From: Lachnospiraceae bacterium UBA7196
GTDB taxonomy: Bacteria; Bacillota; Clostridia; Lachnospirales; Lachnospiraceae
NCBI GenBank assembly: GCA_002490835.1
Contig: DKUU01000003.1
Location: forward strand, 1-29,368
Direction of reading: 5' to 3'
Length of the DNA stretch: 29,368 bases
The notes beneath the pieces are model-generated. The model did not search any database. It was not told the origin of the DNA and was given only the letters and a program-made list of their open reading frames with translations. Positions within the stretch are counted from its first letter, which is position 1; each line of letters begins with the position of its first letter. Below are positions 16,548-22,837 of the stretch, piece by piece. Position numbers and translations under genes: made by a program.

Positions 16548-16552
16548 GTCAA
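16525..16552 (-). promoter_or_regulatory. MATE gene promoter
   Basis: On the minus strand, a perfect TTGACA (16547-16552), a spacer of 18 and TATAAT (about 16523-16528), embedded in the palindrome at 16497-16547. Confidence 0.8.
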
Positions 16553-16554
16553 GC

Positions 16555-16601
16555 AAAAAATGACCTTCAATTGTCAGAGCTTCCCCTGATTTTTGAAGGT
16601 C
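16555..16601 (-). terminator. Terminator of the marR gene
   Basis: GACCTTCAA (16562-16570) pairs with TTGAAGGTC (16593-16601), with an inner CAG/CTG. It is followed on the minus strand by ATTTTTT. It separates marR from the MATE promoter. Confidence 0.8.
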
Positions 16602-16654
16602 GATAGCGTAGTAATATAGTTTTTTATCTGATTTTTTGGAGCAAATTTGCCCTA

Positions 16655-17086
16655 TTAGATTTCCTGTTTCATCTCTTTTTCCAGCAAGGTATTAAACAGT
16701 GTAATGTTGTCAATCATTTGCTGCGCCCTGTCGTTCCCCATGATTTGGAGTGCGCGGTGTTCCAGCCGGCGCAAAGGAGCGATCAGCTCATCCGAATAAG
16801 CGACGCCTTTCTCGGTCAAAGTGATCTGTTTTTCCCGACGGTCTTCCGTACCGGGAATCAGTTCGATATAACCATCTTCTTTTAGCGAACGAATCACACT
16901 GTTGACGGTCTGTTTGGTCAGTCCGGTAGAAATACAGATTTTTTTCTGCGTCATTGGCGGCTGCCCGTCCAGTGTATACAGCACGAGCATCAGATAATAA
17001 TTGATATTTTGGGAAGCCGCCCAGGCGCTGTAGAGCCCGTTCGCCTGTCCCCATACGCACCATAGTTTTTGTTCGTCTGTAGGCAT
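16655..17086 (-). CDS. MarR family transcriptional regulator
   Basis: A 143-residue winged-helix regulator. The DNA-recognition region is MTQKKICISTGLTKQTVNSVIRSLKEDGYIE (about 55-85), and the wing is GTEDRREKQITLTEKG with the characteristic D-x-R-x-K/R pattern. Dimerisation helices lie at both ends. MarR proteins usually repress a neighbouring efflux gene and release DNA on ligand binding. The large palindrome upstream of the MATE gene is the likely site. The ATG at 17086 has a GGGAGG site six bases upstream, which excludes the longer reading from 17131. No second copy of the palindrome is visible upstream of marR itself, so autoregulation is not supported. Confidence 0.92.
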   Translation of the reverse strand: MPTDEQKLWCVWGQANGLYSAWAASQNINYYLMLVLYTLDGQPPMTQKKICISTGLTKQTVNSVIRSLKEDGYIELIPGTEDRREKQITLTEKGVAYSDELIAPLRRLEHRALQIMGNDRAQQMIDNITLFNTLLEKEMKQEI

Positions 17087-17154
17087 GATTTCCTCCCTGT
17101 CAAAGCGTTTTTTGCTGAGGAGTGTGACCAAGAGTCAAGAAAATTGTTACTCTT

Positions 17155-17484
17155 TTATACGTCATGTTTCTGAATGCGTTTGTATGCTGTTTCATAGACT
17201 TCATCATCTTCTCTTGCGCCGATTATGACGATGATCATCCGGCTGTCTATGCGCATTATCTTATATACAATGCGGAGCCAGACGCCGCGGAGCTTAATTT
17301 TCAGGAAGCCGGTCAGATTTGTATTATTTTTATTTCCCAGAAGTTTTCCATAACCGCCTTCCGTTTCGGGTAATGGATTGAGAGAGACCTTTTGGATAGC
17401 TTTGCGCACAAGTACCCGCTGACTGCCGTCAAGTCTGCGGAGGTCTTCCAGTGCTTCTGGGAGATAGGTGATTTCCCAGCTCAT
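17155..17484 (-). CDS. RelE/ParE family type II toxin
   Basis: A 109-residue protein with the RelE/ParE fold pattern: an N-terminal strand and helices (WEITYLPEALEDLRRLDGSQ), a central KLLGNKNNTNLTGFLKIKLRGVWLRIVYKI in which the Leu-Arg/Tyr strand is typical, and a final IVIIGAREDDEVYETAYKR. RelE-type toxins cut mRNA on the ribosome; ParE relatives poison gyrase. The sequence does not settle which applies. The start codon overlaps the antitoxin stop by four bases (17481-17484), the usual coupled layout. Confidence 0.88.
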   Translation of the reverse strand: MSWEITYLPEALEDLRRLDGSQRVLVRKAIQKVSLNPLPETEGGYGKLLGNKNNTNLTGFLKIKLRGVWLRIVYKIMRIDSRMIIVIIGAREDDEVYETAYKRIQKHDV

Positions 17485-17804
17485 TCAAACATGATATCAT
17501 CCGTATTTTCGTAATCGGATGAGGAAAATCCCAATTCCCGATCCACTTGTTCCTGCGAAATGAGAGTGGAAGGGTCATAGTGAAGCATCCGTTCTATGGC
17601 GGCGCAAAGAAGCCTTGCATCATTGGCTTCATCCAGAAGGCGGATGTACTCGTTCGGGGAAAGCAGGACACATTCCGGAGTGTTGTTTTTCATAACGACC
17701 TTTGCACCGTGGGTTTTCACATCATTAAAAATCTTTCCTGCAAGTCCGCGGTTGAATAAGGAAATAGATATTGTATTTTCAATAGCGCTTCTGATAGAAT
17801 TCAT
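17481..17804 (-). CDS. Phd/YefM-like type II antitoxin
   Basis: A 107-residue antitoxin. The N-terminal part ISISLFNRGLAGKIFNDVKTHGAKVVMKNNTPECVLLSPNEYIRLLDE is the Phd/YefM pattern (DNA-binding dimer), and the acidic C-terminal tail (about 75-107, ending ENTDDIMFE) would wrap the toxin. I chose the ATG at 17804 because GAGG lies eight bases upstream; the GTG at 17813 and ATG at 17810 are too close to it. The complex is expected to repress its own promoter, which reads on the minus strand as TTGATT, a spacer of 17 and TATACT, about 25-55 bases upstream of the start. Confidence 0.85.
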   Translation of the reverse strand: MNSIRSAIENTISISLFNRGLAGKIFNDVKTHGAKVVMKNNTPECVLLSPNEYIRLLDEANDARLLCAAIERMLHYDPSTLISQEQVDRELGFSSSDYENTDDIMFE

Positions 17805-17887
17805 AATCATCACCTCGTTGATTATAGTATATGGAATGACAGTAAAAAAATCAATATATTTACTAATAATTTATTGCGTTTTAAGGA

Positions 17888-17916
17888 TTGAGTCCGCCGC
17901 CGCCCCATGATAAAAT
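17888..17916 (+). promoter_or_regulatory. Promoter of the UDPGP uridylyltransferase gene
   Basis: TTGAGT (17888-17893), a spacer of 17 with a CCG-rich run, and TAAAAT (17911-17916). This leaves a leader of about 88 bases. Confidence 0.7.
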
Positions 17917-17940
17917 AAGAAAAATAACAGATACTGGAAA

Positions 17941-17978
17941 CAGGGCCGCGTCCACGCGCACCGGACACGGAAACCCTG
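17941..17978 (+). other. Long stem-loop in the uridylyltransferase leader
   Basis: CAGGG pairs with CCCTG (17941-17945 with 17974-17978), CCG with CGG, and GTCC with GGAC, giving 12 pairs with small bulges around a 9-base loop. It lies in the untranslated leader about 33 bases before the start codon. No known riboswitch was recognised. Confidence 0.5.
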
Positions 17979-18010
17979 AAATCAGAGTGGGCGCGGGAAA
18001 AGAGGGCGGT

Positions 18011-19237
18011 ATGAATTATCAGGAAGCATACGACAAGCTGGAGAAATATGGGCAGCTCCACGTGCTGAAATACTATGAGGAACTGAGTGAGCAGGAAAAA
18101 GAGGAGCTGCTGACCCAGATCGACCAGACCGATTTTGCGGTTTTGTCTTTATGTGAGAAAAAGGAAACCTTAAATCCCAGAGGAAAGATCGAACCGATCG
18201 AAGTGATGGAGCTTCCGGCGATCGAGGCAAAGAAAGATGAATACACAAAAATCGGTCTGGATGCCATTCGTGCGGGCAAGGTAGGGGCTGTGCTTTTGGC
18301 AGGCGGCATGGGCACGCGGCTTGGCTCCGACGCACCTAAGGGCGTTTACAACATCGGTCTGACAAAAGATGTGTTTATCTTCCAGCGCCTGATCGAGAAT
18401 CTGTTGGATGTGGTGCATCAGGCGGATGCTTGGATCCCCCTTTACGTGATGACCAGCGACAAGAATCATGACACGACTGTCAGCTTTTTCAAAGAAAAAC
18501 AGTATTTTGGTTACAATGCGGACTATGTGACCTTTTTCATGCAGGATATGGCACCGGCGGCGGACTACAGCGGCAAGGTCTACATGGAGGCGAAAAACAA
18601 GATGTCTACCTCCCCCAACGGCAACGGCGGGTGGTTCCTTTCCATGATGAAGTGGGGCGTGGCGGAAAAAATAAAGCAGGCGGGCGTGGAGTGGCTCAAC
18701 GTGTTTGCGGTAGACAATGTGCTGCAGCGCATCGCCGATCCCTGTTTCGTGGGCGCGACGATCGCCACAAACAGCGCGGTGGGTGCGAAGGTGGTGGCAA
18801 AGACGGCTCCTGATGAAAAAGTGGGGGCGATGTGCCTTGAGGATGGAAAGCCGTCCATCGTGGAATACTATGATATGACGCCGGAACTGATGGCGGAGAA
18901 GACAAAGGACGGCAAGCCGGCTTACCATTTCGGCGTGATCTTAAATTATCTGTTCCGTGTGAAGGACCTTGTGGAGATCGTGGAGAGAAAACTTCCTCTG
19001 CACATTGTGGAGAAGAAGATACCATATTTGAACGAGGCAGGAGAGCCGGTAAAACCCGAGGAACCAAACGGCTATAAGTTCGAACAGCTTGTGCTGGATA
19101 TGATTCACGAGCTGGATTCCTGCCTGCCCTATGAAGTGGTCAGGAATAAGGAGTTTGCGCCCATCAAGAATAAGACGGGAGTCGATTCGGTGGAGAGCGC
19201 GCGGAAACTGTGTAAAGAAAATGGAATCATATTGTAG
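18011..19237 (+). CDS. UDPGP type-1 family nucleotidyltransferase (UTP-sugar-1-phosphate uridylyltransferase)
   Basis: A 408-residue cytoplasmic enzyme of the eukaryote-like UDPGP family (UAP1/AGX relatives). It makes UDP-sugars from UTP and a sugar 1-phosphate, either UDP-GlcNAc/GalNAc or UDP-glucose. The nucleotide-binding loop LAGGMGTRLGSDAPKG (96-111) is diagnostic. Further family segments are PLYVMTSDKNHDTT, the uridine-binding GNGGWF and FAVDNVLQRIADP. The ATG at 18011 is preceded by AAAAGAGGG and follows a leader with a strong hairpin. The downstream galE epimerises UDP-hexoses, so the two genes together supply activated sugars for cell-surface polysaccharide or galactose/GalNAc use. 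The exact sugar cannot be set from sequence alone. Confidence 0.88.
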   Translation: MNYQEAYDKLEKYGQLHVLKYYEELSEQEKEELLTQIDQTDFAVLSLCEKKETLNPRGKIEPIEVMELPAIEAKKDEYTKIGLDAIRAGKVGAVLLAGGMGTRLGSDAPKGVYNIGLTKDVFIFQRLIENLLDVVHQADAWIPLYVMTSDKNHDTTVSFFKEKQYFGYNADYVTFFMQDMAPAADYSGKVYMEAKNKMSTSPNGNGGWFLSMMKWGVAEKIKQAGVEWLNVFAVDNVLQRIADPCFVGATIATNSAVGAKVVAKTAPDEKVGAMCLEDGKPSIVEYYDMTPELMAEKTKDGKPAYHFGVILNYLFRVKDLVEIVERKLPLHIVEKKIPYLNEAGEPVKPEEPNGYKFEQLVLDMIHELDSCLPYEVVRNKEFAPIKNKTGVDSVESARKLCKENGIIL

Positions 19238-19285
19238 CGCCGTGCACATTCATAATTTGCCCAAGGACGGCAAATGGGAAAGCAG

Positions 19286-19313
19286 TTAACAAAATGACAG
19301 CTTTAGATAACAT
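19286..19313 (+). promoter_or_regulatory. Candidate galE promoter
   Basis: TTAACA (19286-19291), a spacer of 16 and TAACAT (19308-19313). The leader of about 110 bases has three small inverted repeats: CGTGAG/CTCACG (19335-19358), TTGCACGGTGCAA (19370-19382) and GAGCG/CGCTC (19398-19412) just before the ribosome-binding site. They may affect translation. Confidence 0.5.
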
Positions 19314-19427
19314 TCGCATATGGAAAAATGCGGCCGTGAGGTGTAGACTGAACTCACGTTAAGAACAATTTGCACGGTGCAATAAGAAAATTTGCAGGAG
19401 CGGCTAACGCTCAGAACGGAGGCGGTT

Positions 19428-20444
19428 ATGGCAATCTTGGTGACAGGCGGCGCAGGCTACATCGGTTCCCACACGGTAGTGGAATTACAAAGCGCTGGCT
19501 ATGAAGTGGTGGTAGTGGACAATCTGGCAAATTCCAGCGAAAAGTCTCTTGCGAGGGTGGAGAAGATTACGGGAAAGCCCGTGAAATTTTATAAAGCGGA
19601 CATCCTTGACAGGGAGGCTTTAGAGCAGATATTCGCAAAGGAGCAGATCGACTCCTGCATCCATTTCGCAGGACTTAAGGCAGTCGGTGAGTCTGTGCAG
19701 AAGCCTTGGGAGTATTATCAGAACAATATCGCGGGCACACTCACGCTGGTGGATGTGATGAGAAAGCACAATGTGAAAAACATCATCTTCTCTTCCTCGG
19801 CGACGGTCTACGGCGATCCGGCGATCATTCCGATCACGGAGGAGTGTCCGAAGGGACAGTGCACGAACCCTTACGGCTGGACGAAATCCATGCTGGAGCA
19901 GATTTTGATGGATATCCAGAAAGCGGATCCTGAGTGGAATGTGATCCTGCTGCGTTACTTTAACCCCATCGGCGCGCACAAGAGCGGCACCATCGGCGAG
20001 AATCCAAACGGCATCCCCAACAACCTGATGCCCTACATCACACAGGTGGCGGTGGGTAAGCTCAAAGAGCTGGGTGTGTTCGGAAATGATTATGATACGC
20101 CGGACGGCACGGGCGTGCGCGACTATATCCACGTCGTTGATCTGGCAGTGGGTCATGTGAAGGCCCTCAAAAAGATCGAGGAGAAGGCGGGGCTTTGCAT
20201 CTACAATCTGGGCACCGGCGTTGGCTACAGCGTGCTGGATATTGTAAAGAATTTTGAGGAAGCTACGGGCGTAAAGATTCCTTATGTGATCAAGGAAAGA
20301 CGCGCGGGCGATATTGCTACCTGCTACTCCAATGCGGACAAGGCGAAGCGCGAGCTTGGCTGGGAAGCGCAGTACGGTATCAAAGAGATGTGCGAAGATT
20401 CCTGGAGATGGCAGAGCAGCAATCCGAACGGATACGATGATTGA
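19428..20444 (+). CDS. galE: UDP-glucose 4-epimerase GalE
   Basis: A 338-residue short-chain dehydrogenase that interconverts UDP-glucose and UDP-galactose (some also UDP-GlcNAc/GalNAc) with tightly bound NAD. The Rossmann motif is GGAGYIG (7-13), the catalytic region is FSSSATVYG (121-129), and the YxxxK pair is YGWTK (Tyr149, Lys153). The substrate segment RYFNPIGAHKSG and the C-terminal LGWEAQYGIKEMCEDSWRWQ are as in bacterial GalE, and the length is normal. The ATG at 19428 has a CGGAGG site; the longer reading from 19392 runs through a leader hairpin. It lies 190 bases after the uridylyltransferase and probably also has its own promoter. Confidence 0.96.
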   Translation: MAILVTGGAGYIGSHTVVELQSAGYEVVVVDNLANSSEKSLARVEKITGKPVKFYKADILDREALEQIFAKEQIDSCIHFAGLKAVGESVQKPWEYYQNNIAGTLTLVDVMRKHNVKNIIFSSSATVYGDPAIIPITEECPKGQCTNPYGWTKSMLEQILMDIQKADPEWNVILLRYFNPIGAHKSGTIGENPNGIPNNLMPYITQVAVGKLKELGVFGNDYDTPDGTGVRDYIHVVDLAVGHVKALKKIEEKAGLCIYNLGTGVGYSVLDIVKNFEEATGVKIPYVIKERRAGDIATCYSNADKAKRELGWEAQYGIKEMCEDSWRWQSSNPNGYDD

Positions 20445-20465
20445 ATATGATGCTTTATTCGAAAT

Positions 20466-20493
20466 GGAAAGCGGGCGCAAAGGCCCGCTTTCC
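20466..20493. terminator. Terminator between convergent galE and araC genes
   Basis: GGAAAGCGGGC (20466-20476) and GCCCGCTTTCC (20483-20493) form a perfect 11-base stem with a 6-base loop. It lies between convergent stop codons and can serve both strands, though flanking T-runs are poor. Confidence 0.7.
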
Positions 20494-20506
20494 TGCGTAG
20501 AGGGAA

Positions 20507-21226
20507 TTAATTTCGATATTTTTTCGGCGTCGTTCCGGTGAACTGCCGGAAAGCATAGGTAAAAGCGCTCTGGGAGCAAAAACCGAGCGAGGAGGCAATT
20601 TCGGAACAGCTTAAGTCGCTGTATTTGAGCAGATTCCGGGCTGTATCCATTTTTGCCGCAGTGACATAGGCTTTGATGGTAGTTCCGGTTTCTTTCTTAA
20701 ACAATCTGCAAAGGTAAGAAACGTTTAGATTCGCAAAGTCCGCCAATCCCTTCACGGATAAGTCGGCGCTTAAATCCTCATAGATATGCTCGATACACTT
20801 TCGCACATGGAGGGACAAGACGCCCTCTTTTTTAATCTCCCGCATCCGCTCGGTATAATCTGCACACAGATCCTGTAGCAGCAGTTCTAGAGCGGCGCCG
20901 TCAGCAGCCCTGTCCGCCTTGCGGCTGTAAATATCCGCGATCATATAGGACTCATCGTGGCTAAGGCCCCCTTTCATGCCGGATTCCGCGAGATGGGCCG
21001 CCAGAATCATGAAATGATATTTCCTGTTTCGCAGTTCATTTTTTGACAAGGTTCTCATCTTCGCCGGCAGCGTCACCGCGCCGTCGGCAATCAGACAGTT
21101 CAATGTCTCAGCGTCTCCGCCGAGGATGGCATTTCGCACCGCCTCGTCAAGATAGTAGGGGCTCTTTTCGTAACCGTAAGCCTTTTGCCGGTATAATTGT
21201 CGGTTGAGTTCTTTTCTGATCTTCAT
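20507..21226 (-). CDS. AraC family transcriptional regulator
   Basis: A 239-residue regulator whose C-terminal 100 residues hold two AraC helix-turn-helix units: VKGLADFANLNVSYLCRLFKKETGTT and CSEIASSLGFCSQSAFTYAFRQFTGTTPKKYR. The N-terminal 135 residues (SPYYLDEAVRNAILGGD, then helices) match the helical domain seen in YesN-like regulators of sugar-use genes, not a cupin. It diverges from the MATE-GH120 genes, so it is a candidate activator of them. No Shine-Dalgarno is visible before the ATG at 21226, and a TATAAT on the minus strand ends three bases upstream of it, so either the message is leaderless or that -10 is not used. Confidence 0.87.
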   Translation of the reverse strand: MKIRKELNRQLYRQKAYGYEKSPYYLDEAVRNAILGGDAETLNCLIADGAVTLPAKMRTLSKNELRNRKYHFMILAAHLAESGMKGGLSHDESYMIADIYSRKADRAADGAALELLLQDLCADYTERMREIKKEGVLSLHVRKCIEHIYEDLSADLSVKGLADFANLNVSYLCRLFKKETGTTIKAYVTAAKMDTARNLLKYSDLSCSEIASSLGFCSQSAFTYAFRQFTGTTPKKYRN

Positions 21227-21235
21227 AAGATTATA

Positions 21236-21253
21236 CTATCATATTTTTGATAG
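21236..21253. promoter_or_regulatory. Inverted repeat between divergent araC and MATE genes
   Basis: CTATCA (21236-21241) and TGATAG (21248-21253) are a perfect 6-base inverted repeat with a 6-base centre. It is next to a minus-strand TATAAT (21230-21235). It may be an autoregulatory site. Confidence 0.35.
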
Positions 21254-21341
21254 AAAAGCGAAAGTTTTGATATATTTGCCAACCGGCCCATGATACAACC
21301 ATCTTATAGCTGATTATTAAGCAACTTTAAGGAGGTGCATC

Positions 21342-22694
21342 ATGCGCCAAACAGACTTTACGCAAGGCCCCATCACGAAATCTCTCCTATCCTTCTTCTT
21401 TTCCATGCTGCTCGCCAACATCTTGCAGCAGTTTTATTCGTTTGCGGACATGGCGATCATCGGAAAAGGGTTAGGCGATACGGCCGTGGCGGCGGTGGGA
21501 AATTTTGCCACGTTTTCTTTCTTTATCACAGGCTTTGCCATGGGTATGACAAACGGTTTTGCCGTGAACATTTCACAGGCATACGGGGAAAAAGATCATG
21601 CCGCGCTGCGAAAGGCGGCGGCCGCGTCTGTGAAGCTGTCGGTCCTGTTTGCGCTCTTTCTCACGGGGATCGGTTTGGCGGTATTAAAACCGGTTCTGCG
21701 GTGGATGAAAACGGATCAAAGGCTGGTAGAGGACTGCCTGTCTTACGGCTATGTCATTTTCGGCGGTTTGCTGATCACAGTACTCTACAATCTGCTTTCC
21801 GCTATGCTGCGGGCGGTCGGGGACAGCAAGACTCCGCTGTTGGCGGTAGGTGCATCTTCTGTCATTAACATCGGCTTGGATCTTGTGTGTCTCTTTTTGT
21901 TTGACACCGGTGTCGCCGGGCCGGCATGGGCGACGATCTTTGCCCAGTTCGTGTCCGTTCTCATCTGCTGCGGCAGGTTGTATGGGATCAGGGAATTTCG
22001 GCTTGAAAAATACGATTTTGTTTCCGACCGTCAACTGGAGCTTGCGCTTTTGCGAAACGGGATGCCGATGGCGCGCATGAACTCGATCACTTCCGTGGGC
22101 TGCATCTTTGTGCAGAGCGCGATCAACGGGTATGGCGTCGTTTATACTTCCGCATATTCTGTCTGCAATAAATATCTGAATTTTTTCATGCTGCCGGGCA
22201 TTACGATCGGCTTTGCCGTGGCGGCGTTTGCCGGACAGAATTTTGGCGCGAAGGAATATGAGAGGATTCGCGGCGGTACGAAGGCAGCCGGCATCATGGC
22301 GATTATTTCATGGCTGATTCTGGGGCTGATCTTATTTTTCTTTGCCGGACCGTTTGCGGGATTGATGCTGACCGACCGGGAAGCGGCGGCCTGCACGGTC
22401 GTCTATCTGCGGTTTTTGGCATTCTTTCTCGTTCTTTTGAACCTGCTGTTCGTTTTCAGGAGCTGTGTGCAGGGGATGGGAAAGCCTGCCGTCCCCATGT
22501 GGTCCGGTATTGTGGAAATGGCGGTCCGTATAGGTGTAATCTTTTTTGGCCTGCCGGTGTGCGGTTATGCGGCGGCTGTCTATGCGGAGGGAGCGGCGTG
22601 GATCGGGGCGCTTTCGCTTAATCTGGCGGCGTATTTTTGGGCGTTTAAGAATATGGAAAAGGAAGACGGCCGCAGAAAAGGCACCGCGTTTTAA
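21342..22694 (+). CDS. MATE family transporter (DinF/NorM-like)
   Basis: A 450-residue membrane protein with twelve predicted helices. Family segments are PITKSLLSFFFSMLLANILQQFYSFADMAIIGKGLGDTAVAAVG at the N-terminus, the GFAMGMTNGFAVNISQAYG loop, the mid-protein LSAMLRAVGDSKTPLLAV, and the second-half repeat FVFRSCVQGMGKPAVPMWSG. It exports an unknown compound. The start has an ideal AAGGAGG site seven bases upstream. It diverges from the araC gene (115 bases between starts) and is followed at 143 bases by the GH120 gene on the same strand, without a clear terminator between. It is not a close copy of the MATE protein at 15173-16477. Confidence 0.93.
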   Translation: MRQTDFTQGPITKSLLSFFFSMLLANILQQFYSFADMAIIGKGLGDTAVAAVGNFATFSFFITGFAMGMTNGFAVNISQAYGEKDHAALRKAAAASVKLSVLFALFLTGIGLAVLKPVLRWMKTDQRLVEDCLSYGYVIFGGLLITVLYNLLSAMLRAVGDSKTPLLAVGASSVINIGLDLVCLFLFDTGVAGPAWATIFAQFVSVLICCGRLYGIREFRLEKYDFVSDRQLELALLRNGMPMARMNSITSVGCIFVQSAINGYGVVYTSAYSVCNKYLNFFMLPGITIGFAVAAFAGQNFGAKEYERIRGGTKAAGIMAIISWLILGLILFFFAGPFAGLMLTDREAAACTVVYLRFLAFFLVLLNLLFVFRSCVQGMGKPAVPMWSGIVEMAVRIGVIFFGLPVCGYAAAVYAEGAAWIGALSLNLAAYFWAFKNMEKEDGRRKGTAF

Positions 22695-22790
22695 AGTCAG
22701 TACTTTACAGATGTCCTCTGTGGAATTACAATACTTTTAATGAGGCAGGGCGATATCCTGCTATGCGAAAAGGCATTAGGGAAAATGCAG

Positions 22791-22800
22791 ATTGCGCAAT
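22791..22800. promoter_or_regulatory. Palindrome upstream of the GH120 gene
   Basis: ATTGCGCAAT is a perfect 10-base palindrome, flanked on both sides by TGCAG. It lies 38 bases before the GH120 start and may be a regulator site. No good promoter hexamers were found in 22695-22837. Confidence 0.3.
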
Positions 22801-22837
22801 GCAGGATGGAAAAGAATAAGCAGAAGGAGGATGCCAA

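Noticed and set aside
18170..18928. 252-residue open frame antisense to the uridylyltransferase gene
   Set aside because: His/Arg-rich low-quality translation opposite a well-supported gene; no recognisable domain.
19620..20579. 319-residue open frame antisense to galE
   Set aside because: It is a shadow of a strong galE gene on the other strand, has no family resemblance, runs through the galE terminator region and has no ribosome-binding site.
15173..22694. The two MATE genes as a recent duplication
   Set aside because: The proteins are clearly different in sequence and belong to different parts of the family; no matching flanks were seen.
22745..22761. GCAGG/CCTGC inverted repeat after the second MATE gene as a terminator
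   Set aside because: Stem of about five pairs and no T-run; too weak to support a transcription end.
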